A DNA stretch of 64,000 nt, taken from Lottia gigantea. Taxonomy: Eukaryota; Mollusca; Gastropoda; Lottiidae. The notes below the pieces were generated by a model. That model saw nothing but the letters and a program-made list of their open reading frames with translations, was not told the origin of the DNA and made no database searches. A program made the position numbers and the translations under genes. Every line of letters starts with the position of its first letter. The stretch's first letter is position 1. The stretch spans positions 2,474,556-2,538,555 of the forward strand of contig NW_008710662.1 in NCBI RefSeq assembly GCF_000327385.1, read 5' to 3'. Shown here piece by piece: positions 24,875-36,500 of this stretch.

Positions 24875-27569
24875 TTATAGTGTCACTTCATTATTGATAT
24901 GTGGTTGATAATTGTAATATGGCTGTCCATCACCAAGATCTTGATCCCGAGGTACAGAACGTCCTGACGATTCTGATATAACGGATTGATAGGATGGTGG
25001 TGCGTCATTAAAATCTGATGCCTGTCCAGTAGAGTTGCCCATTGAATCATTCAATGAATATCGGTCTTTTTCATTTCTCTTTTGAAACCGTGTAACTCTA
25101 CCGGGTTCGGGTTGCTGTATTGGGTACGCGTTAGCCAATGCGTTAGGGCCATGTAGTGTTTGATTTGAAGAATGTATACTCGGTGGACGACCAGTGGTTG
25201 CTGTTGTTCGTGTGAATCGAATCTGTGAAGGGTCAGTAAAGGCGGGATTGTCTATTTCTGGGAAACCTGAAATCTGTGTTTCCTGTTGAAATGATCTATC
25301 TAGTCCAGTTCCCATACCGTACGGCCATTGAGATACACTAGTTGTTTTGGTATCGTCTGATTTCACATGAGTAACTGTGACGATGAGTCCTGAAGCAAAA
25401 ATCATGATCTCACCAATACAGCAGACGGCATAGGCCCATGAAATATGATTTCCTGTATTGTCACTCTTGACGCTTGTAGCATATAGTATGAAACCTATCA
25501 ATCCGAAGATAACTGAAAAAACAAGAAAACTTAATATAAATAAATCATGTCACGTGAAAAATAAATGACATTTATTGTCTAGACAATTAAAGGATAGTTT
25601 TAAAATATTTTAGTTTTTACTAATAACTTTCCTTGCAGTCCAACAAATTATAAATTATTACAGGAAACAATGGACTATATTGTACTATTACTGTGACAAC
25701 TACTAGAACTACTTAGGGAAGATCCAATCTCAAATATTCTAATATGTCGAAGAATCAAGAAAATATAATCATGACCACATTATTTTGACCCAATGTCTGA
25801 GTCAGTGTCACCATATTATTGTGACCAATTTACCTTCAATCATATTACTATGATCATATTATTTTGATCAATTAAGCTTCGATCATACTACTGTGATCAT
25901 ATTAGGCCTACTGTGACCAATTTACCTTAAATTATATTACAATGATCATATCACTGTAAACAATTTACAATTTACCTTCGATCATATGTGATCAATTTAC
26001 CCTATGACTATGATTATATTACTGTGGCCAATTTAACTTCGATCATACTACTGTGACAAATTTACCCCTAATGATAAAAAATTTGCCCGAGACCAATTTA
26101 TTCTGACCTAATGTTTGGTGGATAAATGTACCTTGACCAATTGATAGCCCACCCAGTCAGATCATTTTCCTTAGAGTTGATGCAGCTACTTACCACCAAT
26201 AAAGCAGCATATTTCAAACGTTCTTTTCTTAATTTCATTTTTGTTATCCAAAGCATCTGTGAAGTTTAAAAGTATAGCACAGAGCAAAGCTAAACCAATA
26301 ACAAGAGATGACATAGACATACAGAATCTGACACCATTTAACCATCCTAGAACGAAAAATAAAATACTTTAAAATACGATCTACATTTTTAAACTAAAAT
26401 GCACTGTAACGCCTGGTTGGTTAACGGTGTACATTTCTAATTTACTTCTAGGGTTACTGACTAGGGTTGCATTGCTTTTGGTGATTCATCCATCTTTGAT
26501 GTAATTTTTTTGATTTATTCCCATAAAGAAGGAAAAGGGTTTGCAGAACAGGCTTTCGCCTCTCCGAGCATGTTTCAATAAAAATCAAATCAAACTTGTA
26601 CTTCCTCTTCAGTTGAATTTATCTAAAAGCATACCATATTCATATCCTGTTTATAATCTAATCTCTTTCATGCTATATGTGTACCAAAATTCGGCTATCG
26701 TATCAATACTTCAATCTTAATCGCGTACCTAATTGTGAAATTCCTTATATTCAACCTTACAGGCTCAGGCTCACAAAAGCACAAGAGCCTGAAATGACTC
26801 TGAGACAATTTTTAAAAAGTATCCAGTGAGTATCCAGTGAGCTTACCTGACCACTGTCCACAATAGCCTGCCCACTTAATCGCTTGGAAACATTTTTTTT
26901 ATTTCATTTTTTCATGATAACAGAAAGGGGTAAAGTATGCATGTATGGGAAAACATTTGGAGGCTGAGAAGGCTATAAAGTGAAACTGTAGCAAGAAGAT
27001 GACAAGCTTGTTTACATACACGTGACACCAACATGAAGCTAAGGTTACCGTAGGGTATGACTGGAGAATTTCTAAACATCGTAGCAAAAAGGTCAAGATT
27101 TTGTACACAACACAGGTCTTTAAATTTACTTTTCAAATAAAAAACATGACTAATCCTATGGTAAATATTGCATGCAAAGGCTGTTGTTGTTCAATGAAGG
27201 ATTTATTATTGATTGCCAATTCCTAATGTAGGTTACTAATGACTCATACTTTTATATACATACATACAGGTAACAATTATCATATAATATATTATATTAT
27301 ATTATACCTGGAATAACATCATATAAATCACAGTCTGTTAATCCATCTTCACAAGTTAACCATAATCCAGACCTATATACAATAACTTCTAAATCGTCAT
27401 TCTTATAACCATCGTTGAATTTTCTTTTGCTGATAGATTTAGTATGCCAGGATGGTATAGAATATCCCAATACAAATAGCGCCAATCCAACAAAATATAA
27501 AAACAATCCAACTTTATAACCTAGAGGTCGATCTTTCAAACGATTCATCTTGCGACATTTGAGGGTCAA
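24875..27569 (-). CDS. Claudin/PMP22-fold four-TM membrane protein with long C-terminal tail, 350 aa
   Basis: Three coding exons on the minus strand join in phase: 27569-27308, 26346-26194 and 25512-24875 (stop 24877-24875). Four hydrophobic segments fall at roughly residues 19-40, 92-116, 130-152 and 160-185. The first extracellular loop contains SGLWLTC (67-73) followed by a second Cys at 80. This is the W/GLW-C-C signature of the claudin/PMP22/EMP superfamily and supports a junctional or membrane-organising role. The cytosolic tail of about 165 residues is much longer than in ordinary claudins, Ser/Gln/Pro-rich, and ends EVTL, which could be a PDZ ligand. A second in-frame Met lies at codon 8. 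The family call is firm; assignment to a particular claudin or claudin-like subgroup is not possible here. Confidence 0.85.
25765..26130. repeat. Degenerate TGACCA/ATCATATTA repeat in claudin-like intron 2
   Basis: Many irregular copies of TGTGACCAATTTACC and TTCGATCATATTACTGTGATC follow one another. It is related in reverse to the TGGTCA repeats at 5530-5650 and 15340-15415. It lies wholly inside the intron. Confidence 0.6.
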
Positions 27570-28931
27570 TCTACCACACTAAATGTCTTAGTTATGCGAC
27601 AGTCAAACCATGTCCATCAAATTCAAAATGGATTCCCACATTTAAATTCGTCATGAATATCACAGGTTTACAATCGTCCACTTGATAGAGAAATCAATCG
27701 AACAAGTCTAGCTAATCCATTGGTTGTTATTGAACGGTTCGTGTGTGCAAACACGTTAATACTTAAGAAGTCACGAAGTCGCTCACCGAGCAATGCACAG
27801 TAAAATAGGCCTATACGAGTCAAGGACTACCGACCCATATAGATAACAGTAGAAGGTTAACCTGTTATAGTGAAAAGGTAAATAGACATAAATAGGTCAG
27901 GTGACAGGTAAAATATAATTTATAATCACACAATGAGCTCCTTGAATTCATTATGAAATATTGCACGAAATCTGATAACATTATAAATGCAGTAGGCCTA
28001 CATGTGTAATCGTGATTTTGTGTTTTGTACAAATGTGTCCAGTTATGGTCGAGTTGTTGCATTACATCACGTTGTATGCTTATAGATGAGAGTAATGAGT
28101 TGAAGAGCTATGATATAAGTACAAAGTAAAATTGCGTGATGGCAAATTCAATAACAGAGTGGTATCACGTGTTCCAGAAACTTGAAAAAACGGCCTGCAG
28201 TGTTACAAAATTCCAAGATTTTAAATTTTACTAACAGTTAGTTGCTACTAAAAAACACCTTATGATAATCAAAAGTTATCTCTGTTTTGTGACCTAAGCC
28301 AGTGCTTTTATTGGGATTTTTAAATCTCAATCTCACTCTAACACCAACAATCTCGAGAGCAGGCGAATGTTACCGAAATAATAACGCCACAGGCCTAAAT
28401 ACTACTAAATTGGAGTGTTATGTTTGATAAAGCAAAATGGTTAGGAGCCTTGTCAGTATACCTAGATCCATGATAATTGTATCAATTTGCAGCTTCTATC
28501 ACATTCACGGGTTGATTTTAGCGTATTTTGGAATAATCAATGGTTATTACTCAAGTGTTTCCATCGAAAATTATCGACTATCGAATTATTCTCGATCTCT
28601 TAAGTATTTAAATATACCTAGTCTCATTAAAATCGGACCAAAACAGTAAAGCCTCTCTTGCCTTCGCGAGCCAATTCTTGCGTAGTTTATCTAAATCAAG
28701 GGCAATAATTCGTATACCGTTCATTGAAATCGGACTCCGAGATCTCAACAATAAACATATAATTTAACCGAGGGCCCTTCTTTTTACTTTATAATAATTT
28801 TCACTCTTGAGGAGAGTAAAGGAAAGGACCATAAAACTTTTTGTATATTTTGTATTTTTATTTGCCATGTAAAAAAGACACGTAAAATTCACGTAGGCCT
28901 ACTTGCAACACGTCAGAAACCTGCGGACGAT
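27570..28931. other. Intergenic stretch upstream of the claudin-like gene
   Basis: Presumably contains the 5' UTR and promoter of the minus-strand claudin-like gene. No exon of another gene was recognised, and there is no clear TATA or CpG-rich segment. Confidence 0.35.
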
Positions 28932-29211
28932 CAGCCCCGTTGCCAGGAATGAATTAGGGCTGGGCTAGGATTTTGTGCCGAAGTGGTGCAGGCGGAGTGC
29001 AACAATTTCTACGAGCTTGGGGAACTATCGCCTCCCTTATGAAAATTAGAAGCCCGGAGAACTCATTTCTACCTATTTTGAGGCGGATTATCAAATATCA
29101 AAACGTAAATCTTTTTGGATTTATACGAAGACGTTGCAAATTAAGAAATCTAAAAAGGTTTGCTTGGGGCATAATTTTAACTTGCTTAGGCTCACCCGAA
29201 CGACGGGGCTG
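28932..29211. mobile_element. Probable hAT-type MITE, 280 bp
   Basis: The ends are inverted: CAGCCCCGT (28932-28940) and ACGGGGCTG (29203-29211). Flanking 8-bp sequences CGGACGAT (28924-28931) and AGGACAAT (29212-29219) match at six of eight positions, as expected for an old hAT target-site duplication. The 79-codon open frame inside is not a gene. Confidence 0.55.
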
Positions 29212-29579
29212 AGGACAATATACGTCCACAATATTATGTGAGGTATAAAAATGTGAACCAAAATCGGTCAATTTGGGTACAAAGGAGACAAGATTTTCGG
29301 AAATTCTAGGTAATTATTTCAAGCTGGCGTATTCTTTCCCTTCAATGTTCCGTTTCTTTTAGTAATGAACATTTTCAAAAGTTGACTGTCGCCGAGGCGG
29401 GAATGTATATTATAGGGGGGTTCGGTAGCACAGACCATGAAACTAAATAGAACCCTCACTGATGCCCGAATTTAGCAGGAAAGTTGGAAATGAATTTCCA
29501 CGTAGGAGACCAATGAGGTGCCTGTTTTGATTGGGGACAGGCTGGTTGCCCGAACATATTGAAGCACGACTCCTCCGCC

Positions 29580-29765
29580 TATGTATAGGTGGTCGCCTCT
29601 TAATCGATTGGGTTACTGGAACATCCGAGGGCGCTAGCTTGCGAAAACACCAGGGCTTACTTGTCTGCCGAAAAGGTTTTCCACTCGCTGCCCGGAAAAA
29701 TAATATTTGGAGGGCCTATGGCTAGGTGGTCGCCTTTAATCGATTAGGTTACTGTAACTTCCCTG
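29580..29765 (+). repeat. Short direct duplication
   Basis: TAGGTGGTCGCCTCTTAATCG (about 29586) and TAGGTGGTCGCCTTTAATCG (about 29723) continue in parallel through GGTTACTG, about 138 bp apart. It sits in a locally GC-richer intergenic patch. The origin is unknown. Confidence 0.5.
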
Positions 29766-30117
29766 AACGTCAACCTACCTAATGTAACTACTGATCTAAG
29801 GGCGATAACCGGCATTACTATTGTCTTTTGCTTTGTCAATACTTGGTCTAAAGGGTCCAATGCCTTTTCTGATCCTATCTACATTTAGGACTTCAATTAA
29901 TTCTTTATATATCAAAAGGGACATTCAAAAAAACAGTTTAATAAATTTAACAAACAAGTATACATAACAAAATATATAACAAGTCATTATTGCTCATCAT
30001 TGGTTCCATTACTTACAAGATAACATAACAATATTATAAATCTATATACCAGCATATTTTTTTTAATTTCATGCAGTTAAACTAGAATGGTACTCTTTTG
30101 ATTTTGCAAACTTCAAA

Positions 30118-30250
30118 GGGGCAGATTTTTCATTTTTGGGGGTTGATATGGGACTTGAATATATGTAAATAGTCCTGTTTCTGAGACTAAGTGTTGGTTC
30201 TGGCCATTGCTAATTCACAGCCTTTCAGATTCTGTAAGTTGAGAGGTCAA
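30118..30250 (+). repeat. Dispersed repeat family R1, internally deleted fragment
   Basis: TTGATATGGGACTTGAATATATGTAAATAGTC matches the left part of copy 1. It then runs directly into CTGTTTCTGAGACTAAGTG, from the right part, so the middle is missing. Confidence 0.45.
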
Positions 30251-30390
30251 CCTAAGCACCCCTTCTTAAAGAAAAAATTTAATATCACCATTCATATAAC
30301 AAAATTTAAATAATATAACTCATTTGTCATGCTTCACTATTAACTGTGTGTTTCTGTAGAAAATTGAGATCATTCTATTGGTATCAGCAG

Positions 30391-33270
30391 TTATATTTCA
30401 TAATTTCTAAACTTCTGTATCATATCTGAGGGAGAATCTCTGAACCAGTGTATATTGGTTATAGGTACTGAAGCTGTAATAGATAAATTCAAACTACAAC
30501 ATGATGTGGTGACACACACATCGTGAATTCAATCACATGATCCACACTCTTGCAAAAATTAATTGTAAAAACTGAATTGTACCAAGAAAAGCACACCACT
30601 TGACTATATTGAGGTACAGTATGGTTGGCTTTTGTCATGGTGAAATGTAAAAAAACTTGGTGAGGATCAACTCCCATATAAAATGATATTGATATTTGGC
30701 CCTACCTAGAGATGATAGCACATCTGTACATCACCTTTGAAGAACTGGGTGTATGACTCAAGGGATTGCTGAAATTGAGCTTTATCAACAGTTAAAGCCA
30801 ATATTTTGACAACAACATATGTTCAGAACGTCTGGTCATGGAAAGGAACAGTGATTCGAACACACAGTTTCAATTGAACCATTAGGTAACTTTTGATACT
30901 TCTGCCTCCTAAGAGATGGTCAATAGTCATCACAAACCTTGTTTCCATTTAGGTGTAGTGTTAGTAGAACTGGTTGTTGGAGTATGAGGCTGATTTTCAC
31001 TACTAGTAACTGTATCATGCAACATTGGTTGAGGTTTAGAACATGCCCAGTGTGTTGACTGAAAAACATAAACTGTGGAGACTAAAGGGAGATAATTACA
31101 TAAAACTTAAAAGTCCCATTAAAACTATCGATCCAACAACCACTATTATCTCTTGATAGCAATTATTTCATAATGAAGATCTTGAAACCCCTTTAATCAA
31201 AAACTGGTAATGAACTAGGTACATGAATGTTACTAACCAAGAGGCCTGCATTTTATAGTACGCCTTCAAATTCACACACAATAACTGTTATACACCTGAT
31301 ATTTGTATTTTATAATAAAATAGCAAATAAGAATTTGTAGATAATACTCTGCATTGTATCATTTGGACAATCTTTTACCAACAATTTCAAATCATACATA
31401 CAGGGGATGATGACCATGATTACATAAAGTCAGTAAAGATTGGACTAGTTGAAGATTAAAGGGAGATAATCAGTAACAATCACTTTTAACCACTGCCTTC
31501 TAATGTTTACTGATTATTTTCATGTGAATTGAAATATTACCTTCAGAATTGTACAGATAGGTTTTGAATGATATAAACATAATTACCTATTATCATTTTG
31601 TAATTGTTTTTCACAAATGGCAATTTTCAGCAAAACTAAATGGCAAATATACAAACCTTTATACCTCTATGAACCAAAACTCATGATAGAAGATCAGATT
31701 CGTATTTTCATAAAAAATAATCTGCAGTAAATTTTCAAATAATAACAGATACTCAAAAAAAGTATTACCCTATGAGTAGGAGCCATATTACACCATTGTT
31801 GATAACTTATAGCTAACTGTGATCTTCTCCATCTATCATAATTAACTCTAGTACTAGGATCACTTAATACATCTTTAGCTCTCTGTAATAACTGGAATCT
31901 TGCAGCTGGAAATAAACAATTAAAACCTAGCCATTGTCTATAGATAAATTTTGAAAAAAGATAATTTTTTTTTATTTTAGAAGACTCATCACCTTCAAGG
32001 GAGAGTTACGCAATTTTTTTTTGACAAATCATACTTAAGTCTCTGAAACTGGAATTTTTTAGCTGAGCTAATCAGTAATAGTGTTCAGAGTTCACAGTCA
32101 AAATTTGAGCTTTCAAATCCACGTGTGTCCAGAATTATCTGTGTTTGAATGTTAAAATGATGACTTGTCAATTTAAGAAACACAAGACATATTTAGAAAT
32201 AGTGAATAAAATTCCTAGATTGAAGTATTTTTATAGGAATTATTTAATTTAGAAGACTTATTTGACCTCATTTTATTAGTTCTCCTTATTCTTAAATACT
32301 TATCTCCTTATTTTAGAAGATTTCTTGTCCTCATATCAAGTTTTTTTTACTTTGATTAACTTAAAAATATTTCTTTATTTTAAATTCTGATATTTGATGT
32401 TGGAAGTCTTACCTGCTTGAGGATCATCAGGATTTTTATCAGGATGACATTCTATGACTCTAGCTCTATATTCACTTATTATCTGTTCTTCCTGTTTTAA
32501 ATAAAACAATAGTTATTTGAACCTGTGAAAATATCAGTTTAAAGAAAAAGGTAGGAATTATTTATAGTATATTATATTAGATTATAACATGTAACAGATT
32601 TTAGTATAATTTTTCACTCTGTGATTGAGTTTGTCGACAAGGCAATCTTTTCATAATGTTCACAAAGCTAATATTAAATATATAAATGTTTTTAAACTAT
32701 TCTGATAGCATAACACAAATATCGTATATATTTCATGTTTGAAACCGTATATTGATAATTATATAAATGGAAAACAATTGAAAAGACTATTATTGAACCA
32801 TTTTGTAGGGTACATTTTATATGCCTAATCCAATTTTTGGATTCCAACTCAACAGTGAAATGAAATCAACCTAATCCAAGGGACAGTCTTGTCCATCAGC
32901 AGTTTCATTCAATTGACCTAACCTATTTGGACTCTCCAAAAGGGTTGCCAGTTTGACCAACCACACCAGTTAAATTCGTGAGTTCCTGGAGAAGAATGTA
33001 ATTCAACATAAATTGAAAAAATCTGTAAATTAGCAAGCATAATAATGGAATGATTGATAATGATGACATTCAAAAATGAACCAATGGCAAATGCTCCAAA
33101 TGTCAATAATAATATTGCCAATTTTCAAAGAGATCAGGGCAAGTTTAAGAGAAGTCTAAAGTGAATCTGGGAATGCAAATTCAAACTCTTACAGTTGCAG
33201 ATGGATCACAACCAAGAATTGCATAAAAGTCTTCACTGTCATCTTTTGTGTAATTTAAAACATCTTCCAT
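30391..33270 (-). CDS. DNAJC12: J-domain co-chaperone DNAJC12, 165 aa
   Basis: Five exons on the minus strand join in phase: 33270-33193, 32491-32413, 31905-31769, 31058-30938 and 30473-30391. An N-terminal J domain follows the short leader MEDVLNYTKDD, with helix I EDFYAILGCDPSAT and the HPD catalytic loop at residues 42-44, which stimulates Hsp70 ATPase. The YDRWRRSQ stretch after helix IV and the last residues KFRNYEI are hallmarks of DNAJC12; the vertebrate protein ends in the same heptapeptide. Length is slightly under the 198 aa of human DNAJC12, the loss being in the variable linker. In mammals it acts with Hsc70 in folding aromatic amino-acid hydroxylases. It is transcribed divergently from SIRT1, with start codons under 300 bp apart. 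Exon number matches the vertebrate gene as I recall it. Confidence 0.93.
31985..32275 (-). repeat. Dispersed repeat family R1, copy 3 (in DNAJC12 intron 2)
   Basis: Read in reverse, it carries the family's blocks in order: CAGTAATAGTGTTC, then CACGTGTGTCCAGAATTATC, then a TTCCTAG segment. It lies between exons 2 and 3 of DNAJC12. Confidence 0.55.
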
Positions 33271-33567
33271 ATTAAAAGCTCATTTGGCCATTCACCATGT
33301 GCTAAACGTCAGATTAATGTTTACATTTATGTAGGGAGTAGTTTGTATATATTATCTATTGAAAGACATCCATTGGATTTTTCAGTGTAGATTTTGATAA
33401 ATATGTCATCAAACACGATTTACAACTGAAATTTGTTAATTTCCATGGTAAGTGCGTCGTAGATTATCTAAATTTAAGCAAAACTACAAAAATAATTTCG
33501 AAATGAGTACTCCATGCATTGGAATGTAAAATGACGCATGCGTATTGAACAAAAAATCGCAAGCAAC
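33271..33567. promoter_or_regulatory. Bidirectional DNAJC12/SIRT1 promoter region
   Basis: Under 300 bp separates the DNAJC12 ATG (minus) from the SIRT1 start (plus), so both core promoters must lie here. No TATA box is placed convincingly. At 33534-33543 there is a palindrome ACGCATGCGT that resembles an NRF1 site; NRF1 sites are frequent in bidirectional housekeeping promoters. It overlaps the first in-frame ATG of SIRT1 (33538). Confidence 0.6.
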
Positions 33568-36500
33568 ATGGCGAGCGGGACAGATTCTTTCACTGAAATT
33601 CCGACGAAGAGAGCTAGGATAGAGGAGGATATTGGCGGTCAGGGACCTTGTCCGTCAGATATTTTTGATGTCCATCTATCAAACGGACATGGTGAGGAAG
33701 CCCCTGTTGATTGTATAACTCCGTCAATTCCAGCTGAAAATTGCGATTTTATTCACTTCCCGGAAAATCTTGGTGGGCAGGGCCTCACGTCATTGGCTGA
33801 AAGCGTTGGTTCTGCGCAGAACGTGTCAGTCCCTAAGACAGGTAAATACTTCTTAATTTTTTATTGCATGATTCTTTTAGTCTGCTTTTACATTAGTAAG
33901 GATATTTACTAGTTTAATACAATGATCAAGTCTTATTTTATATTCAATGTTAATACACAGTGTGTGTTTCTTAAATAATGCAGAAACTCATAAAATCGTG
34001 ATAAAGGGGAGATTACTTTTTTGTTTATATTTTTACCTGCTGTCAAAAAAAAGCACATGGTTTTGATTTCAATAAAAAATTTCAATTTCAGAAGTTGGGG
34101 CCTCGACATCAACCATACAAGTTCCAGATCCCGCACAAGCAGGACTACAACTTCCAATAGATGGTATTGGTAATCCTGTGGGATCTGATCAGTCTGCAAA
34201 TGAAGTAAGAATGTACACTTTATTAAGGTTATGACAAATCAGTCAAGACTACCTCAATAGATATTTGAGTAATTTTAGTCAGCACATTTGAAAGGGCCAG
34301 CGATCACACATTTCTCTTGATTTTAACCTCTTTTAATGCATGATTGTATTTTTTAGGATCAAGAAGGAAATGGTGAAGATAATAGCAATGACAGTTGGAG
34401 TACCATCAGCGATATCTCTGGTTTGAGTGAAGATGCCTGGAAACCTGTCTCAGGTTGGTCTACCATTTGATTTATCATTAAATTTTTGTTTAGTTAGCTT
34501 TTTGTATTGTTAGAAAGAAGCACTATATTTCATATTTTGAGGTAAAGAGTATTACATTGCAGCTAATGGATAAGATATACAAAGTGATGTTAATGTTTTA
34601 ATGTTTGCAGGTCCCATGTCATGGGTACATCGACAGGTTTCAATGGGCACTGATCCTAGGTCTATACTTACTGATATGTTACCAGATGGAATGGAACTAC
34701 CAAGTGATCTAGATAATTACTCTTTATGGAGACTGGTTATTAATCTATTAATGGAACCACCTAGAAGAAAAAAACTTGAGAATATCAATACATTTGAAGA
34801 TGTTGTTCATTTGTTAAAAACTTGTAAAAAAATCATGGTCCTAACTGGAGCAGGAGTGAGTACATTTTTTTTTGTTTATTCAGAAAGTGAATATTTTCAG
34901 ACCCAAGATATTTATAACTGCTATGTAGTTGGAGAGGAGGTAACAATTATCAAAATCTATTAAGGGGCTTAAATTATGTGTATTAGATTGGTTGATAGAT
35001 CTTAGTTTTTGAGTTCAAACAATTGCCTAACTATATTTCCATTTATAAGCCTCCATGTATACATTAATTTCAAATTGCAAATATTTTCTTATTTTAGGTG
35101 TCTGTATCTTGTGGTATACCAGATTTTAGATCAAGAGATGGTGTGTATGCAAGACTGGCTGTTGATTTTCCCAATCTTCCTGATCCACAAGCTATGTTTG
35201 ATATTCATTTCTTTAAAGGAGATCAAAGACCATTCTTTAAATTTGCAAAAGTGAGTTTCTCTTTAATCAGTTTTTTTGTTTTGATTTGTTAACCTTGTAA
35301 ATGCTAGCATTTGATCTACTTGCTACAAAAATAAACATCATAGATGCATGACATTTGCCAGTCAGTCAGCTTTTATTACATGGAGGTCAAACAGAATATG
35401 AAATTATTGCATATTGCATTACACTGAAATTTTAAGTTACATTTGAACACTTTATTTCAGGAAATCTACCCAGGTCAATTTGAACCGTCTAAATGTCATA
35501 AATTTATTAAGTTATTAGATGATCATAATAAATTATTACGCAACTATACTCAGAATATTGATACACTAGAACAAGTAGCCGGTATTAAAAATGTTATTCA
35601 GTGTCATGGTAGGTGTATTTGATATTAACTATTTCCCTCTGAATTACACATCAGGTCACAGGTGGTTGCTTTATATTTCATTCTTGGATGTCCATGCACA
35701 TGGCCCGTCTTCATTAGCCCACATGGTGCAGAAAAGTAGGACGTAAAACTCCATTCATTTCATTTTCATTTCATTTGTCCATGCACATGTGGAAATGTGG
35801 AATAGTTAAATGTTTGGTAGAGCAGTGCTAGAATTACATTAAGGGAAATTGTCTGAATATTTCATAAAAGCATGCTGATGCTAAACTTTTCCATCAGGGA
35901 TTCATTTGTACTCCATGCTGCTAAATGTCAGCTCTGTTCAGAATTAATGATTGTGTCTTGCCTTATAAGTAGCAATTTTTCTGTCCATATAATCCTTCAT
36001 ATCCTTTGTAGGTTCATTTGCAACAGCTCAGTGTATGGCTTGTAAACATAAAGTAGATGCAGACGTTATTAAAAAAGATATTTTTGATCAAGTAAGTTAT
36101 TTTGTTTGAGGTTGAATCAAGATTGTTTTGGTCACTAATTAAAAAAAGGTTTTCCTTTTGACAAATCCAAGGTGATTTGCATATGTCGTTATCCATGTTA
36201 TAATATCATTATACAATTTTATAGATGGATTGACTTCAAAAGGGACAGTGGTATCGTGTTCTGATGAAATGTTTTTTGTTATAGACCTCCATTTTGCTTT
36301 TGATGATTTAGTCATGCAATGATTTATAATTTCAGGTTATTCCAGCATGTCCTGTTTGCCCACCTGGCACACCGTATGCCATCATGAAACCTAATATTGT
36401 ATTTTTTGGTGAAAGTTTACCTGAAGAATTTCATCGACAGATGGCTGATGATAAAGATGAATGTGATTTATTGATAGTTATTGGCTCTTCCCTTAAAGTT

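Noticed and set aside
28973-29212. 79-codon frame near the MITE
   Set aside because: It lies inside the element bounded by inverted CAGCCCCGT ends and has no homology I can recognise.
30487-30870. Extra DNAJC12 or other gene exons on the minus strand between 30487 and 30870
   Set aside because: Short frames here have stops and no phase-compatible splice sites; joining 31058-30938 directly to 30473-30391 gives the conserved C-terminus.
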